64,000 bases of DNA from Pseudoxanthomonas suwonensis (GTDB lineage Bacteria > Pseudomonadota > Gammaproteobacteria > Xanthomonadales > Xanthomonadaceae). The stretch is taken from positions 40,755 through 104,754 of the forward strand of contig NZ_PDWP01000013.1 in the NCBI RefSeq assembly GCF_010093235.1. The letters run 5' to 3'. The notes beneath the pieces were generated by a model. The model searched no databases and had not been told where the DNA came from. It worked only from the letters and a program-made list of their open reading frames with translations. The translations under genes were made by a program, and so were the position numbers. Of this stretch, positions 41,086 through 49,766 are shown piece by piece (position 1 is the first letter of the stretch; each line of letters starts with the position of its first letter).

Positions 41086-42100
41086 GACCGCCTCCACTCG
41101 TGGGGCTGCGCCGCGCCAGCAGGCGCTGCAGCAGGCAGAACGCCAGCAGCAGCACGCCGATCGCGATGCGCGTCCACCACGAGCTCAGGGTGCCGTCGAA
41201 CACGATCAGGGTCTGGATCAGGCCCAGCACCAGCACGCCGAACAGCGTGCCCAGCACGTAGCCGCTGCCGCCGGCCAGCAGCGTGCCGCCAATGACGACC
41301 GCGGCGATCGCGTCCAGCTCCAGGCCCATGCCGTGCAGGCTGTAGCCGCTGAGCATGTAGAACGTGTAGACCACGCCGGCCAGTGCCGAGCAGAAGCCGC
41401 TCAGCGCGTAGACCTTGATCAGGGTGGCATCCACCGGCAGGCCCATCAGCGCCGCCGACTGCTCGCTGCCGCCAATGGCGTACACCGTGCGCCCGAAGCG
41501 GGTCGAGCCGGCGAGGACCACGCCTGCCACGACCACCGCGATCGCCAGCAGCGCCGCCACCGACAACGAGGCGCCTCCACCCAGCGGTACGCGCATGCTC
41601 GCCAGCTCCACGTGGAAGGCATGGCTGATGCCGATCGAATCCACGCTCACCAGCGTCGCCGCCCCGCGCGCGAGGAACATGCCGGCGAGCGTGACCACGA
41701 ACGGCTGCAGGCGGTAGCGTTCGATCAGCACGCCCATCAGTGCGCCGAAGCCGGTGCCGATCGCCAGCACCAGCGGGATCGCCGCCAGCGGGTGCCAGCC
41801 GTGCTTCTCCACCAGGCTGGCCAGCAGCACCGTGGTGAACGCCACCACCGCGCCGACCGACAGGTCGATGCCACCGGTGAGGATCACGAAGGTCATGCCG
41901 ACCGCGACGATCAGCAGGAAGGCGTTGTCGATCAGCAGGTTCAGGAACACCTGCGGCGACAGGAAGCCTTCGTAGAGGATGCCACCGGCCGCGGACATGG
42001 CCACGAACAGGGCCAGGGTCACCACCAGGGAGAGAAGTCCCGGGTCGCGCAGGCGGCGCAGCAGGTGGCCGGGGCGCGGCGCGCGCATCGCGACGCTCAT
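41078..42100 (-). CDS. yjfF: Sugar ABC transporter permease, YjfF type
   Basis: A 340-aa polytopic inner-membrane permease of the RbsC/BPD_transp_2 family with about ten helices. The TFVILTGGIDLSVGAVVAFT segment and the EAA-like GTLLAGGSGYVLGTL region are typical. It pairs with the second permease directly upstream (ATGA overlap) and with the ATPase before that, forming a YtfQRT-YjfF-type importer. The E. coli system takes up galactofuranose; the arabinose enzymes here suggest L-arabinose, perhaps in furanose form, as substrate. Confidence 0.92.
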   Translation of the reverse strand: MSVAMRAPRPGHLLRRLRDPGLLSLVVTLALFVAMSAAGGILYEGFLSPQVFLNLLIDNAFLLIVAVGMTFVILTGGIDLSVGAVVAFTTVLLASLVEKHGWHPLAAIPLVLAIGTGFGALMGVLIERYRLQPFVVTLAGMFLARGAATLVSVDSIGISHAFHVELASMRVPLGGGASLSVAALLAIAVVVAGVVLAGSTRFGRTVYAIGGSEQSAALMGLPVDATLIKVYALSGFCSALAGVVYTFYMLSGYSLHGMGLELDAIAAVVIGGTLLAGGSGYVLGTLFGVLVLGLIQTLIVFDGTLSSWWTRIAIGVLLLAFCLLQRLLARRSPTSGGGHG

Positions 42101-43185
42101 GCCCGCGCCTCCCGGCGCGTGAACAGCACCTTCGCCTTGGCCCGGAACTGCGGCGACTGCAACAGCAGGACCGCGGTCACCAGCAGCGCCTTGACCACCA
42201 GGTTGACCTGCGGCGGCACGCCGATGGCGTAGATGGTGGTGGTCAGGGTCTGGATGATCAGCGCACCCAGCAGGCTGCCTGCGAGGCTGAAGCGTCCGCC
42301 CGACAGCGCGCTGCCGCCCAGGGCCACGGCCAGGATCGCGTCCAGTTCCAGCAGCTGGCCGGCGTTGTTGGCGTCGGCGCTGGCCACGTTGGAGCTGACC
42401 AGCAGGCCGGCCAGGCCGGCGGTGAAGCTGCAGAACACATACAGCGACAGGGCAATCGCGCGGGCGCGGATGCCGGCCACATGCGCGGCCGAGGGGTTAT
42501 GCCCGATGGCGCGCACGAACAGGCCCAGCGCGGTGCGGTCCAGCAGCAGCTTCACCCCGACGAACACCACCGCCAGCACGAACACCGAGAACGGCAGGCC
42601 CAGCAGGAAGCCCTTGCCCAGGAACGCGTACGGCGCGTAGTAGATGGTCAGGATCTGGCCGTCGCCAATGAGCTGGGCCACGCCGCGCCCGGCCACCATC
42701 AGGATCAGGGTGGCGATGATCGGCTGCATCCCGACCTTCACCACCAGCACGCCGTTCCACAGCCCGCACAGCGCGGCCACCGCCAGCGCCGCGGCGATCG
42801 CGCCGAACAGCGGCGCCAGCCCTTCGCTGCCGGCGGCCTGCATCCGCGCGATCGTCCAGGCCGCGACCGTGGCGCTGATCGCCAGCACCGCGCCCACCGA
42901 GATGTCCAGGCCGCGCACCGCGATCACCAGGGTCATCCCCAGCGAAACCAGCGCAAGCGGAGCCGCGCGGTTGGCGATGTCGACGAGGTTTCCGTACAGG
43001 TGCCCGTCGCGCCACTGCAGGGCCAGGAACCCGGGATTGAACAGCGCATTGCCCAGCAGCAGCATGACCAGGGCCAGGGCCGGCCACAGCAGCGGATGGG
43101 CGAGCAGGCGCTCGCGCAGGCCCGTGGCCGTCGCCTCGGGCCGCGGCTGCGTCGGTTGCACCAGGGGAGCCTGTTCCTCGCTCAT
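42097..43185 (-). CDS. ytfT: Sugar ABC transporter permease, YtfT type
   Basis: A 362-aa inner-membrane permease of the ribose/galactose class, with LGMTLVIAVRGLDISVGAVLA, MQPIIATLILMVAGRGVA and ALGGSALSGGRFSLAGSLLG. It carries a roughly 35-residue cytosolic N-terminus before the first helix. Its start overlaps the ATPase gene stop and its stop overlaps yjfF (ATGA in both cases), so the three are translationally coupled. Two different permeases form the heterodimeric channel. Confidence 0.92.
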   Translation of the reverse strand: MSEEQAPLVQPTQPRPEATATGLRERLLAHPLLWPALALVMLLLGNALFNPGFLALQWRDGHLYGNLVDIANRAAPLALVSLGMTLVIAVRGLDISVGAVLAISATVAAWTIARMQAAGSEGLAPLFGAIAAALAVAALCGLWNGVLVVKVGMQPIIATLILMVAGRGVAQLIGDGQILTIYYAPYAFLGKGFLLGLPFSVFVLAVVFVGVKLLLDRTALGLFVRAIGHNPSAAHVAGIRARAIALSLYVFCSFTAGLAGLLVSSNVASADANNAGQLLELDAILAVALGGSALSGGRFSLAGSLLGALIIQTLTTTIYAIGVPPQVNLVVKALLVTAVLLLQSPQFRAKAKVLFTRREARA

Positions 43186-44681
43186 GCGTGCCCCGCGATC
43201 AGGTCCAGCACCTGGTCGCCCTCGGCGCCGCCCTCGAGTTCGCCGGCCTGGCGCCGCCCGCGCAGCACCGCGAGGCGGTCGCCCAGCCGGGTCAGCCCCT
43301 CGATCTCGGCGGAAATGAACAGCACCGCCATGCCCTGCCGCGCCAGCTTCACCACCTCGGCCATGATCTCCTGCTTGGCGGCGATATCGATGCCGCGGGT
43401 CGGTTCGTCCAGAATCAGCAGTTTCGGCTGGGTCGCCAGCCAGCGCGCCAGCACCACCTTCTGCTGGTTGCCGCCGGACAGCGCGCCCACGGGCGTCTCG
43501 ATGTCGGCGGTCTTGATGCCCAGCAGCTGCACGAATTCGCGTGCCAGCTGCTCCTGCCTGGCCTGCGGCAGCGCGCGCCACCAGCCGCGCCGCGCCTGCA
43601 GCGCCAGCACGATGTTCTCGCGTACCGACAGCCCGGCGACGATGCCTTCGGTCTTGCGCTCCTCCGGGCACAGTGCCATGCCGCGCGCCACTGCCTCGGC
43701 CGGATGCCTGAGCTGCACCGCCTCGCCACCGATGCGCAGCTGCCCGGCATCGGCGCGGTCCAGGCCGAACAGCAGCCGCGCCAGCTCGGTGCGCCCGGAG
43801 CCGAGCAGTCCGCCCAGGCCCAGTACCTCGCCGGCACGCAGCTGCAGGTCCACCGGATGCAGGGCGCCGCGCCGGGCCCGCCCCTGCGCCTCGACCACGA
43901 CCTCGCCCACCTGCACGGATTCACCGGGTTCTCGTCCGCCGGCCAGCGCGACCTCGCGCCCGACCATCGCCGATACCAGCGCGCCCTGCGGCAGTTCCCC
44001 GGCCGGGTACTCGCCGACCAGGCTGCCGTTGCGCAGCACGGTGATGCGGTCGGAGACCGCGTAGACCTGGTCCAGGAAGTGGGTGACGAACAGGATCGCC
44101 ATGCCCTCGTCGCGCAGGCGACGCATCACCGCGAACAGCGCCTGAACCTCGTCCTCGTCCAGGCTCGAGGTCGGCTCGTCCAGCACCAGCACTTTGGCCT
44201 GCACGCCCAGCGCGCGGGCGATGGCCACCATCTGCTGCACCGCCACCGGGTAGCCGCCCAGGCTGCGGTCGACGTCCATGTCGAGCCCGAGCCGCGCCAG
44301 CAGTTCGCGCGCGCCGGCGCGCACCTTCGGCCAGTCGATGAGACCGGTCCAGCGCCGCTTCGGATAGCGCCCGGCGAACAGGTTCTCGGCCACCGACAGG
44401 TTCGGGCACAGGTTCACTTCCTGGTACACCGTACTGATGCCCAGTGCCTGCGCCTCCAGCGGGGTGGAGGGCGCTACCCGGCGTCCTTCCAGCTCGATGC
44501 TGCCGGCATCCGGACGCTCCACGCCGGTGACCAGCTTGATCAGGGTGGACTTGCCGGCGCCGTTCTGCCCCATCAGCGCGTGGATCTCGCCGGCGCGCAG
44601 CACCAGTCCGGCGCCGTCCAGCGCCACCGTTCCGCCAAAACGCTTGCGCAGGCCGGAAGCCCGCAGCACCACGGGCTTCAC
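43182..44681 (-). CDS. ytfR: Sugar ABC transporter ATPase, YtfR type (tandem)
   Basis: A 499-aa protein with two fused ABC cassettes, energising monosaccharide import. The first cassette has Walker A GQNGAGKST, a degenerate signature in YPVAVQQMVAIARAL and Walker B VLVLDEPTSSLD. The second has the degenerate Walker A GLLGSGRTEL typical of RbsA/MglA proteins, an intact LSGGNQQKV signature and LILDEPTRGID. Signature and Walker defects in alternate halves are normal for this family. It is 61 bp downstream of the binding-protein gene. Confidence 0.95.
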   Translation of the reverse strand: MKPVVLRASGLRKRFGGTVALDGAGLVLRAGEIHALMGQNGAGKSTLIKLVTGVERPDAGSIELEGRRVAPSTPLEAQALGISTVYQEVNLCPNLSVAENLFAGRYPKRRWTGLIDWPKVRAGARELLARLGLDMDVDRSLGGYPVAVQQMVAIARALGVQAKVLVLDEPTSSLDEDEVQALFAVMRRLRDEGMAILFVTHFLDQVYAVSDRITVLRNGSLVGEYPAGELPQGALVSAMVGREVALAGGREPGESVQVGEVVVEAQGRARRGALHPVDLQLRAGEVLGLGGLLGSGRTELARLLFGLDRADAGQLRIGGEAVQLRHPAEAVARGMALCPEERKTEGIVAGLSVRENIVLALQARRGWWRALPQARQEQLAREFVQLLGIKTADIETPVGALSGGNQQKVVLARWLATQPKLLILDEPTRGIDIAAKQEIMAEVVKLARQGMAVLFISAEIEGLTRLGDRLAVLRGRRQAGELEGGAEGDQVLDLIAGHA

Positions 44682-44742
44682 GCGGCACCCTCCCTGCGGC
44701 AGGCGCCGTCGCGTGGCTGCATGGAAGTCCCGGCCGTCGGCA

Positions 44743-45717
44743 TCAGTACTTGCGGTTCGGCAGTTCGGCGGCCGCTTGGTCCATGGTGTATACGCCCTCC
44801 TCCACCACGACCCGCTTGGGCACCTCGCGCCCGGCGTGGACGTCGCGGATCAGCTGCGCCAGCTGTTCGCCCAGCAGCGGGTTGCACTCCACCGTGGCGT
44901 TGAGCTTGCCGGCCTTCATCGCCTCGAACGCGCCGCGCACGCCGTCGATGGAGACGATGCGGATGTCGCTGCCCGGCTTGAGCCCGGCTTCCTCGATGGC
45001 CTGGATCGCGCCGATGGCCATGTCGTCGTTGTGCGCGAACAGCACGTCGATGCGCCCGGCCTCGGCCTTGAGGAACGCCTCCATCACTTCCTTGCCCCTG
45101 GCCCGGGTGAAGTCGCCGCTCTGCGAGCGCACGATCTGGAAGCGGCTGTCGCCCTCGATCACTTCCTTGAAGCCGCGCATGCGGTCGTTGGCCGGGGCCG
45201 AACCCACCGTGCCCTGCAGCTCGACGATGCGGATCGGGCCGGCCTTGCCCTCGCTGTCCCCGATCAGCCAGCGCGCGGCGCGGCGACCTTCCTCGACGAA
45301 ATCGGAGCCGATGAAGGTCGCGTACAGCGAATCGTCGGAGACATCGACCGCGCGGTCGGTCAGCACCACCGGGATGCCGGCGGCCTTGGCCTCGCGCAGC
45401 ACGGTCTCCCAGCCGGATTCGACCACCGGCGAGAACGCGATCACGTCCACGCGCTGGGCGATGAACGAGCGCAGCGCCTTGATCTGGTTCTCCTGCTTCT
45501 GCTGCGCATCGGAGAAGCGCAGGCGGAACTCCGGCGCGGCCAGGGCTTCCTTGACCGAGCGGGTATTGGCGGTGCGCCACTCGCTCTCGGCGCCGACCTG
45601 GCTGAAGCCGACCGTGATCGGCTGGCCCTCGCCGCCCGCGCCTTCGCCACCACCGCCGGAACAGCCGGCCAGTGCCATGGCGCCCAGCGCCAGCAACCCG
45701 AACACGAACTTCCTCAT
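44743..45717 (-). CDS. ytfQ: Sugar-binding protein, YtfQ type, predicted lipoprotein
   Basis: A 324-aa periplasmic-binding-protein-like type I receptor for a monosaccharide. The mature core begins QPITVGFSQVGAESEWRTAN and has VDVIAFSPVVESGW, VLTDRAVD and HNDDMAIGAIQAIEEAG. The signal peptide ends in LAGC with Cys19, a lipobox, followed by a Gly/Ser-rich linker, so it should be lipid-anchored in the inner membrane rather than free in the periplasm. GGGAGGGAG precedes the ATG. It belongs with the downstream ATPase and two permeases. Confidence 0.92.
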   Translation of the reverse strand: MRKFVFGLLALGAMALAGCSGGGGEGAGGEGQPITVGFSQVGAESEWRTANTRSVKEALAAPEFRLRFSDAQQKQENQIKALRSFIAQRVDVIAFSPVVESGWETVLREAKAAGIPVVLTDRAVDVSDDSLYATFIGSDFVEEGRRAARWLIGDSEGKAGPIRIVELQGTVGSAPANDRMRGFKEVIEGDSRFQIVRSQSGDFTRARGKEVMEAFLKAEAGRIDVLFAHNDDMAIGAIQAIEEAGLKPGSDIRIVSIDGVRGAFEAMKAGKLNATVECNPLLGEQLAQLIRDVHAGREVPKRVVVEEGVYTMDQAAAELPNRKY

Positions 45718-45813
45718 CGCTCCCTCCCGATCGATTCGTTGTGTTTCCGCTGCCGCGACCCCGGGTCGCGGCGGGCCGCGCATGCCCTCCAGCAGGCGTG
45801 GCCGCGGTGGCCT

Positions 45814-47253
45814 TCAGGCCGATGTATAGGCGGTCTTGACCGTGGGGTAGAACTCCGCCGCGTAGCGGCCCTGCTCGCGCGGACCATAACTTGAAGCCTT
45901 GCGCCCGCCAAACGGCACGTGCGGATCCACCCCGGCGGTGGGCAGGTTGACCATCACCATGCCCGCCTGGGCATGGCGCTTGAAGTGGGTGGCGTGTTTC
46001 AGCGAGGTGGTGCAGATGCCCGCGCAGAGGCCGAACTCGGTGTCGTTGGCCAGGGACAGGGCATGCTCGTAGTCGGAGGCGCGCAACAGCGCCGCCACCG
46101 GGCCGAAGATCTCATCGCGCGAGATGCGGTCGCTGGCGCGCGCGGCGAACAGGGTCGGCGCCAGGAAGTGGCCGCGGGTGGCGCAATCGACCCGGCCGCC
46201 ACCGGCCAGCAGTTCGGCCCCGTCCTCGTTCCCGGCGCGGATGTAGCCCAGGTCGGTATCCAGCTGCGCCTGGCTCGCTACCGGGCCGATGTGCACCTGC
46301 GGGTCCAGCGGGTCGCCCACCCGCAACTGGGCCATGCGCGCCTGCATCCTGACCACGAACTCGTCGTACACCGGCGCCTCGACGATCAGCCGGCTGGATG
46401 CGGTGCAGCGCTGGCCGGTGGAGAAGAACGCGCCGTTGACCGCGCATTCCACCGCCTTGTCCAGGTCGGCGTCGGCCAGCACCACCAGCGGGTTCTTGCC
46501 GCCCATCTCCATCTGCACCTTCAGCGCCCGCCCTGCGGCCTGCTCCAGCAGGGCGCGGCCGGTGGGCACCGAGCCGGTGAAGGTCAGTGCGTCCAGCCTG
46601 GGATGCGAGACCAGGGCCTGGCCCACGGTGCGACCGCTGCCCAGGACCATGTTGAACACGCCTTCCGGCAGCCCGGCGCGCGAGAGGATCTCGGCCAGCG
46701 CCCAGGCGCAGCCAGGCACGATCTCGGCCGGCTTGAACACCACGGTATTGCCGAAGGCCAGCGCCGGGGCGATCTTCCACGCCGGGATCGCCAGCGGGAA
46801 GTTCCACGGCGCGATGATGCCCACCGTGCCCACCGGCTCGCGGGTGATCTCCACGTCCACGCCCGGGCGGGTCGAGGCCAGCTTCTCGCCGGGGATGCGC
46901 AGCGCCTCGCCGGCGAAGAACTTGAAGATCTGTCCGGCACGGGCGGCCTCGCCGATGCTCTCGGCCAGGGTCTTCCCCTCCTCGCGCGCCAGCAGCCGCC
47001 CAAGCTCCTCCTTGCGGGCGAGGATCTCGCTGCCGACGAAGTCGAGGATGTCGGCGCGCTGCTGCGGATTGCCAAGCGACCCCGCCGGCAGCGCCGCGGC
47101 GGCCGCGTCCACCGCCTGGCCCACGGTCGCCGCATCCACCACGCCGTAATGGCCGACCGGCATGTCGAGGTTGGCCGGGTTCTCGTCGGCGTGGCTGCCC
47201 TCGCCTTCCACCCACTGGCCGGCGATGTAGCTGGAGTAACGCGCTTCGCTCAC
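45814..47253 (-). CDS. Alpha-ketoglutarate semialdehyde dehydrogenase
   Basis: A 479-aa NAD(P)-dependent aldehyde dehydrogenase. Seen are APWNFPLAIPAWK, the Glu of MEMGGKNPLVV and the catalytic Cys in STGQRCTASSRLIV; the Gln-Arg-Cys-Thr-Ala context is common in alpha-KGSA dehydrogenases. It would oxidise alpha-ketoglutarate semialdehyde to 2-oxoglutarate, the last step of non-phosphorylative arabinose breakdown. The start is a GTG with AGGAGC 6-8 nt upstream; an overlapping ATG would hit a stop at once. It lies 26 bp downstream of araD1. Substrate is inferred from context. Confidence 0.88.
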   Translation of the reverse strand: MSEARYSSYIAGQWVEGEGSHADENPANLDMPVGHYGVVDAATVGQAVDAAAAALPAGSLGNPQQRADILDFVGSEILARKEELGRLLAREEGKTLAESIGEAARAGQIFKFFAGEALRIPGEKLASTRPGVDVEITREPVGTVGIIAPWNFPLAIPAWKIAPALAFGNTVVFKPAEIVPGCAWALAEILSRAGLPEGVFNMVLGSGRTVGQALVSHPRLDALTFTGSVPTGRALLEQAAGRALKVQMEMGGKNPLVVLADADLDKAVECAVNGAFFSTGQRCTASSRLIVEAPVYDEFVVRMQARMAQLRVGDPLDPQVHIGPVASQAQLDTDLGYIRAGNEDGAELLAGGGRVDCATRGHFLAPTLFAARASDRISRDEIFGPVAALLRASDYEHALSLANDTEFGLCAGICTTSLKHATHFKRHAQAGMVMVNLPTAGVDPHVPFGGRKASSYGPREQGRYAAEFYPTVKTAYTSA

Positions 47254-47279
47254 ATGCTGCTCCTGTCCGCCCGGCGCGC

Positions 47280-48281
47280 TCACAGCGCGCGCACGCCGCC
47301 GGGCGCGAATCCGCCGGGCACGACCTGCAGAGGATTGGCCAGCGGCGCGCCCAGTTCGGGAATCGCGATCTCGAACACGTCGCCCGGCTGCGCACGCACG
47401 CCGTCGGCGAAGCTCAGGGTCGCGGTGCCGAAGAAGTGCAGGTGCACGTCGCCCGGGCGCCGGTGCGCGGCGTACTTGAAGTGGTGGTATTCGAGGTTCT
47501 CCAGCGAGTGGCACATGTTGGCCTCGCCGGTGAGGAAAGGCTTCTCCCACACCACCTCGCCATCGCGGCGCAGGCGGCTGGTACCACGCAGGTCGGCCGG
47601 CAGCGGGCCGGTGCGCAGCTCCGGACCCACCGCGCAGGCGCGCAGCTTGGAATGGGCCAGGTAGAGGTAGTTCTGGCGCTCGGTGACGTGGTCGGAGAAC
47701 TCGTTGCCCAGGGCGAAGCCCAGGCGGTGCGGGGTGCCATCCGGGCCGATCACGTACAGCCCGACCAGCTCCGGCTCCTCGCCGCCGTCCAGGGCGAAGT
47801 CCGGCGAGCGCAGCGGCGCACCCGGGGCGACCAGGATCTGGCCGTCGCCCTTGTAGAACCACTCCGGCTGCGCGCCCACGTTGCCCGGCGCCGGGATGCC
47901 GCCCTCCACGCCCCACTGGAACATGCGCATGGAGTCGGTCAGGGTGCCGTCCTCGGCCTGCTGCTGCAGTTTCTGGTGCATGGCGTCGCGCGCGGCGGCG
48001 CTGCCGAGGTGGGTCAGGCCGGTGCCGGTGACCAGGCAGTGCGCCGGGTCGGGATGGTGCAGCGGGTTCAGCACGCGGCCGTCGCGCAGCAGCTGCGCGT
48101 AGTCGAGCGTGGCGGTGCCGGCGGTGGCGGCCGCCTGTGCCTCCAGGCTGCATCCGGCGGCGATCGCGGCGTTGGCCAGGGCCCAGGTCGAGTCCACGCC
48201 GTCCAGCATGCGCACCGCCTCGCCTTCGACCACGCCGACGCGGATGTCACCGCCCTCGTCCCGCAGCTGGATCAGTCGCAT
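47280..48281 (-). CDS. araD1: AraD1/GguC-type FAH-family dehydratase (L-2-keto-3-deoxyarabonate)
   Basis: A 333-aa member of the fumarylacetoacetate hydrolase superfamily, starting MRLIQLRDEGGDIRVGVVEG. Conserved AraD1/GguC segments visible are GTGLTHLGSAAARDAMH, PEWFYKGDG, LGFALGNEFSDHVTERQN and DVHLHFFGTATLSF. Members of this branch lie next to the chvE-gguAB sugar transporter in Agrobacterium and act as L-2-keto-3-deoxyarabonate dehydratases in Burkholderia-type arabinose pathways, giving alpha-ketoglutarate semialdehyde. It is the first gene of the minus-strand operon, next to the divergent LysR gene. Function is by family and context. Confidence 0.88.
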   Translation of the reverse strand: MRLIQLRDEGGDIRVGVVEGEAVRMLDGVDSTWALANAAIAAGCSLEAQAAATAGTATLDYAQLLRDGRVLNPLHHPDPAHCLVTGTGLTHLGSAAARDAMHQKLQQQAEDGTLTDSMRMFQWGVEGGIPAPGNVGAQPEWFYKGDGQILVAPGAPLRSPDFALDGGEEPELVGLYVIGPDGTPHRLGFALGNEFSDHVTERQNYLYLAHSKLRACAVGPELRTGPLPADLRGTSRLRRDGEVVWEKPFLTGEANMCHSLENLEYHHFKYAAHRRPGDVHLHFFGTATLSFADGVRAQPGDVFEIAIPELGAPLANPLQVVPGGFAPGGVRAL

Positions 48282-48367
48282 CGGCCGCCCTCGTCGTGGA
48301 TGGGGTGGCATGCCGCTTCCGGGAGAGACGGGAGCCTGTGCGCATGCCACCGTCGATTCTGCCGGCT

Positions 48368-48383
48368 GGATGCATATGCATCC
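48368..48383. promoter_or_regulatory. Perfect 16-bp palindrome, putative regulator site
   Basis: GGATGCATATGCATCC is a perfect inverted repeat in the 157-bp gap between araD1 and the divergent LysR gene. Two further TGCA-type half sites follow (ATGCA at about 48386 and ATGCAT at about 48395), then an AT-rich TATATAA at 48405-48411 that could be a -10. In DNA of about 70 percent GC this cluster stands out. It is the natural operator for the GbpR-like protein. Confidence 0.6.
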
Positions 48384-48438
48384 AATGCAAATTCATGCAT
48401 AACATATATAAACATTCGTATAGACAGGAGTGTCATAC

Positions 48439-49389
48439 GTGCCGCAGAACGTGCCGTGGTTCGTCCGCGCCCGCCTCAAGACCCGGCAGCTGATGCTGCT
48501 GATCGCGATCGACGAGGAAGGCAACATCCACCGGGCCGCCGAGACCCTGGCCATGTCGCAGCCGGCCGCATCCAAGCTCCTGAAGGACCTGGAGGACATG
48601 CTGGGGGTGTCGCTGTTCGAGCGCCTGCCGCGCGGCATGCGTCCGACCTGGTATGGCGAGACGATGATCCGCCACGCCCGCATCGCCCTGGCCAGCCTGG
48701 GCGAGGCCGGCGCGGAGATCGAGGCGCTGCGCGGGGGCTGGGCCGGCAGCGTGGCCATCGGCGCGATCGCCGGCCCGGCGATGAGCCTGCTGCCGGCGAC
48801 GCTGGCGCGTGTGGCGCGCGAGGCGCCGGAGCTGCGGGTATCGCTGCTGGTGGAGAGCAGCGACGTGCTGCTGGAGCGGCTGCAGCAGAACCGCCTGGAT
48901 TTCCTGGTCGCGCGCCTGTTCGAGCAGCACGACAAGACCCACCTGCAGTACCAGGCCCTGGCCCAGGAGGAGATCTGCGCGATCGTCCGCCCCGGGCACC
49001 CGATCCTCGCCACCGAGCGTCCGGACCTGTCCACCCTGGCGCGTGCCAGCTGGATCGTGCCGCCGGAAGGCAGCGTGCTGCGCCACCGCTTCGAGCTGAT
49101 GTTCCGCAGCGCCGGGCTGCAGCCGCCGCGCCAGGTGCTGTCCACCACCGCCCTGGTGTTCATCGCCAAGATGCTGCAGGAAAGCGACTACCTGGCGGTG
49201 GTCCCGGTGGACGTCGCCCGGCATTACGCCGACCACGGCATGGTGAGGATCCTGCCGGTGCAGCTGTCCTGCCAGATGGACTCGTTCGGCATCATCACCC
49301 GCACCGACTGGCTGCTGTCGCCGGGCGCGCGCACGGTGCTGCAGGCCTTGCAGGAGACCGCGGCCGAGGTTTACGGGAAGCCGCTTTAG
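48439..49389 (+). CDS. LysR-family regulator, GbpR-like
   Basis: A 316-aa LysR-type regulator. The N-terminal winged helix-turn-helix spans about residues 10-70 (IHRAAETLAMSQPAASKLLKDLE), followed by a ligand-binding domain from about residue 95. It resembles GbpR, the regulator of the chvE-gguABC sugar locus in Agrobacterium and Azospirillum, and here it is divergent from genes of the same kind. The GTG at 48439 was preferred over an earlier GTG at 48430, because the GGAG at 48427-48430 is then 8 nt away rather than overlapping. The likely effector is L-arabinose or a related sugar. Confidence 0.88.
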   Translation: MPQNVPWFVRARLKTRQLMLLIAIDEEGNIHRAAETLAMSQPAASKLLKDLEDMLGVSLFERLPRGMRPTWYGETMIRHARIALASLGEAGAEIEALRGGWAGSVAIGAIAGPAMSLLPATLARVAREAPELRVSLLVESSDVLLERLQQNRLDFLVARLFEQHDKTHLQYQALAQEEICAIVRPGHPILATERPDLSTLARASWIVPPEGSVLRHRFELMFRSAGLQPPRQVLSTTALVFIAKMLQESDYLAVVPVDVARHYADHGMVRILPVQLSCQMDSFGIITRTDWLLSPGARTVLQALQETAAEVYGKPL

Positions 49390-49557
49390 GGCCCTCTCGC
49401 ACGCGGCTGGGAGGGCCCGCAGCCCGCAATAGGGCCTGTGACGCAGCAGAGGGGGCATCCGGCGTTGCTGCTCGACCGGCTGCATCCCGGGATCCGATGC
49501 GCAGCCCAAAGCCAAGCCCCTGGGTCCTGGCCTGCGCCGCGCGACGGCTCCAGGAAA

Positions 49558-49647
49558 CGTAGCCCGGACAAGGCCGAAGGCCGCATCCGGGTGGGCCGCC
49601 CGACCACGCGCAGGCCCCGGGTGCGCTTCGCTCGCCCGGGCTACGAA
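49558..49647. repeat. Inverted REP pair
   Basis: GTAGCCCGGACAAGGCCGAA (49559 on) and its inverse TGCGCTTCGCTCGCCCGGGC TAC (ending about 49645) face each other about 35 bp apart, forming a REPIN-like unit. Confidence 0.7.
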
Positions 49648-49719
49648 CTGGCGATCGCTTGCCCTCCTCCTGCCAGGGGAAGAGCGCGTCAGGCGTGCGC
49701 ACACAGCCTGGGCGCCCGG

Positions 49720-49753
49720 CCCTCTCCCCTGCCCGCCTCCCGACGGGAGAGGG
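49720..49753. terminator. Hairpin between convergent genes
   Basis: CCCTCTCCC (49720-49728) and GGGAGAGGG (49745-49753) form a 9-bp stem. The arms are the same as in the hairpin at 4512-4534, so this is a dispersed element placed 14 nt after the arabinose dehydrogenase stop. Confidence 0.5.
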
Positions 49754-49766
49754 GAAAACAACCGGC

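Larger units (their letters stand above)
49390..49766. other. Intergenic stretch with REPs, no gene seen
   Basis: This 377-bp gap between the convergent LysR and arabinose dehydrogenase genes holds an inverted REP pair (49558-49647) and a hairpin (49720-49753). The remaining sequence shows no start codon with ribosome site and no recognisable protein. Confidence 0.6.

Noticed and set aside
45814..48153. A 779-codon reading frame spanning the aldehyde dehydrogenase and part of araD1
   Set aside because: The upstream part is an out-of-frame reading of araD1. The true dehydrogenase starts at the GTG of 47253, with a ribosome site.
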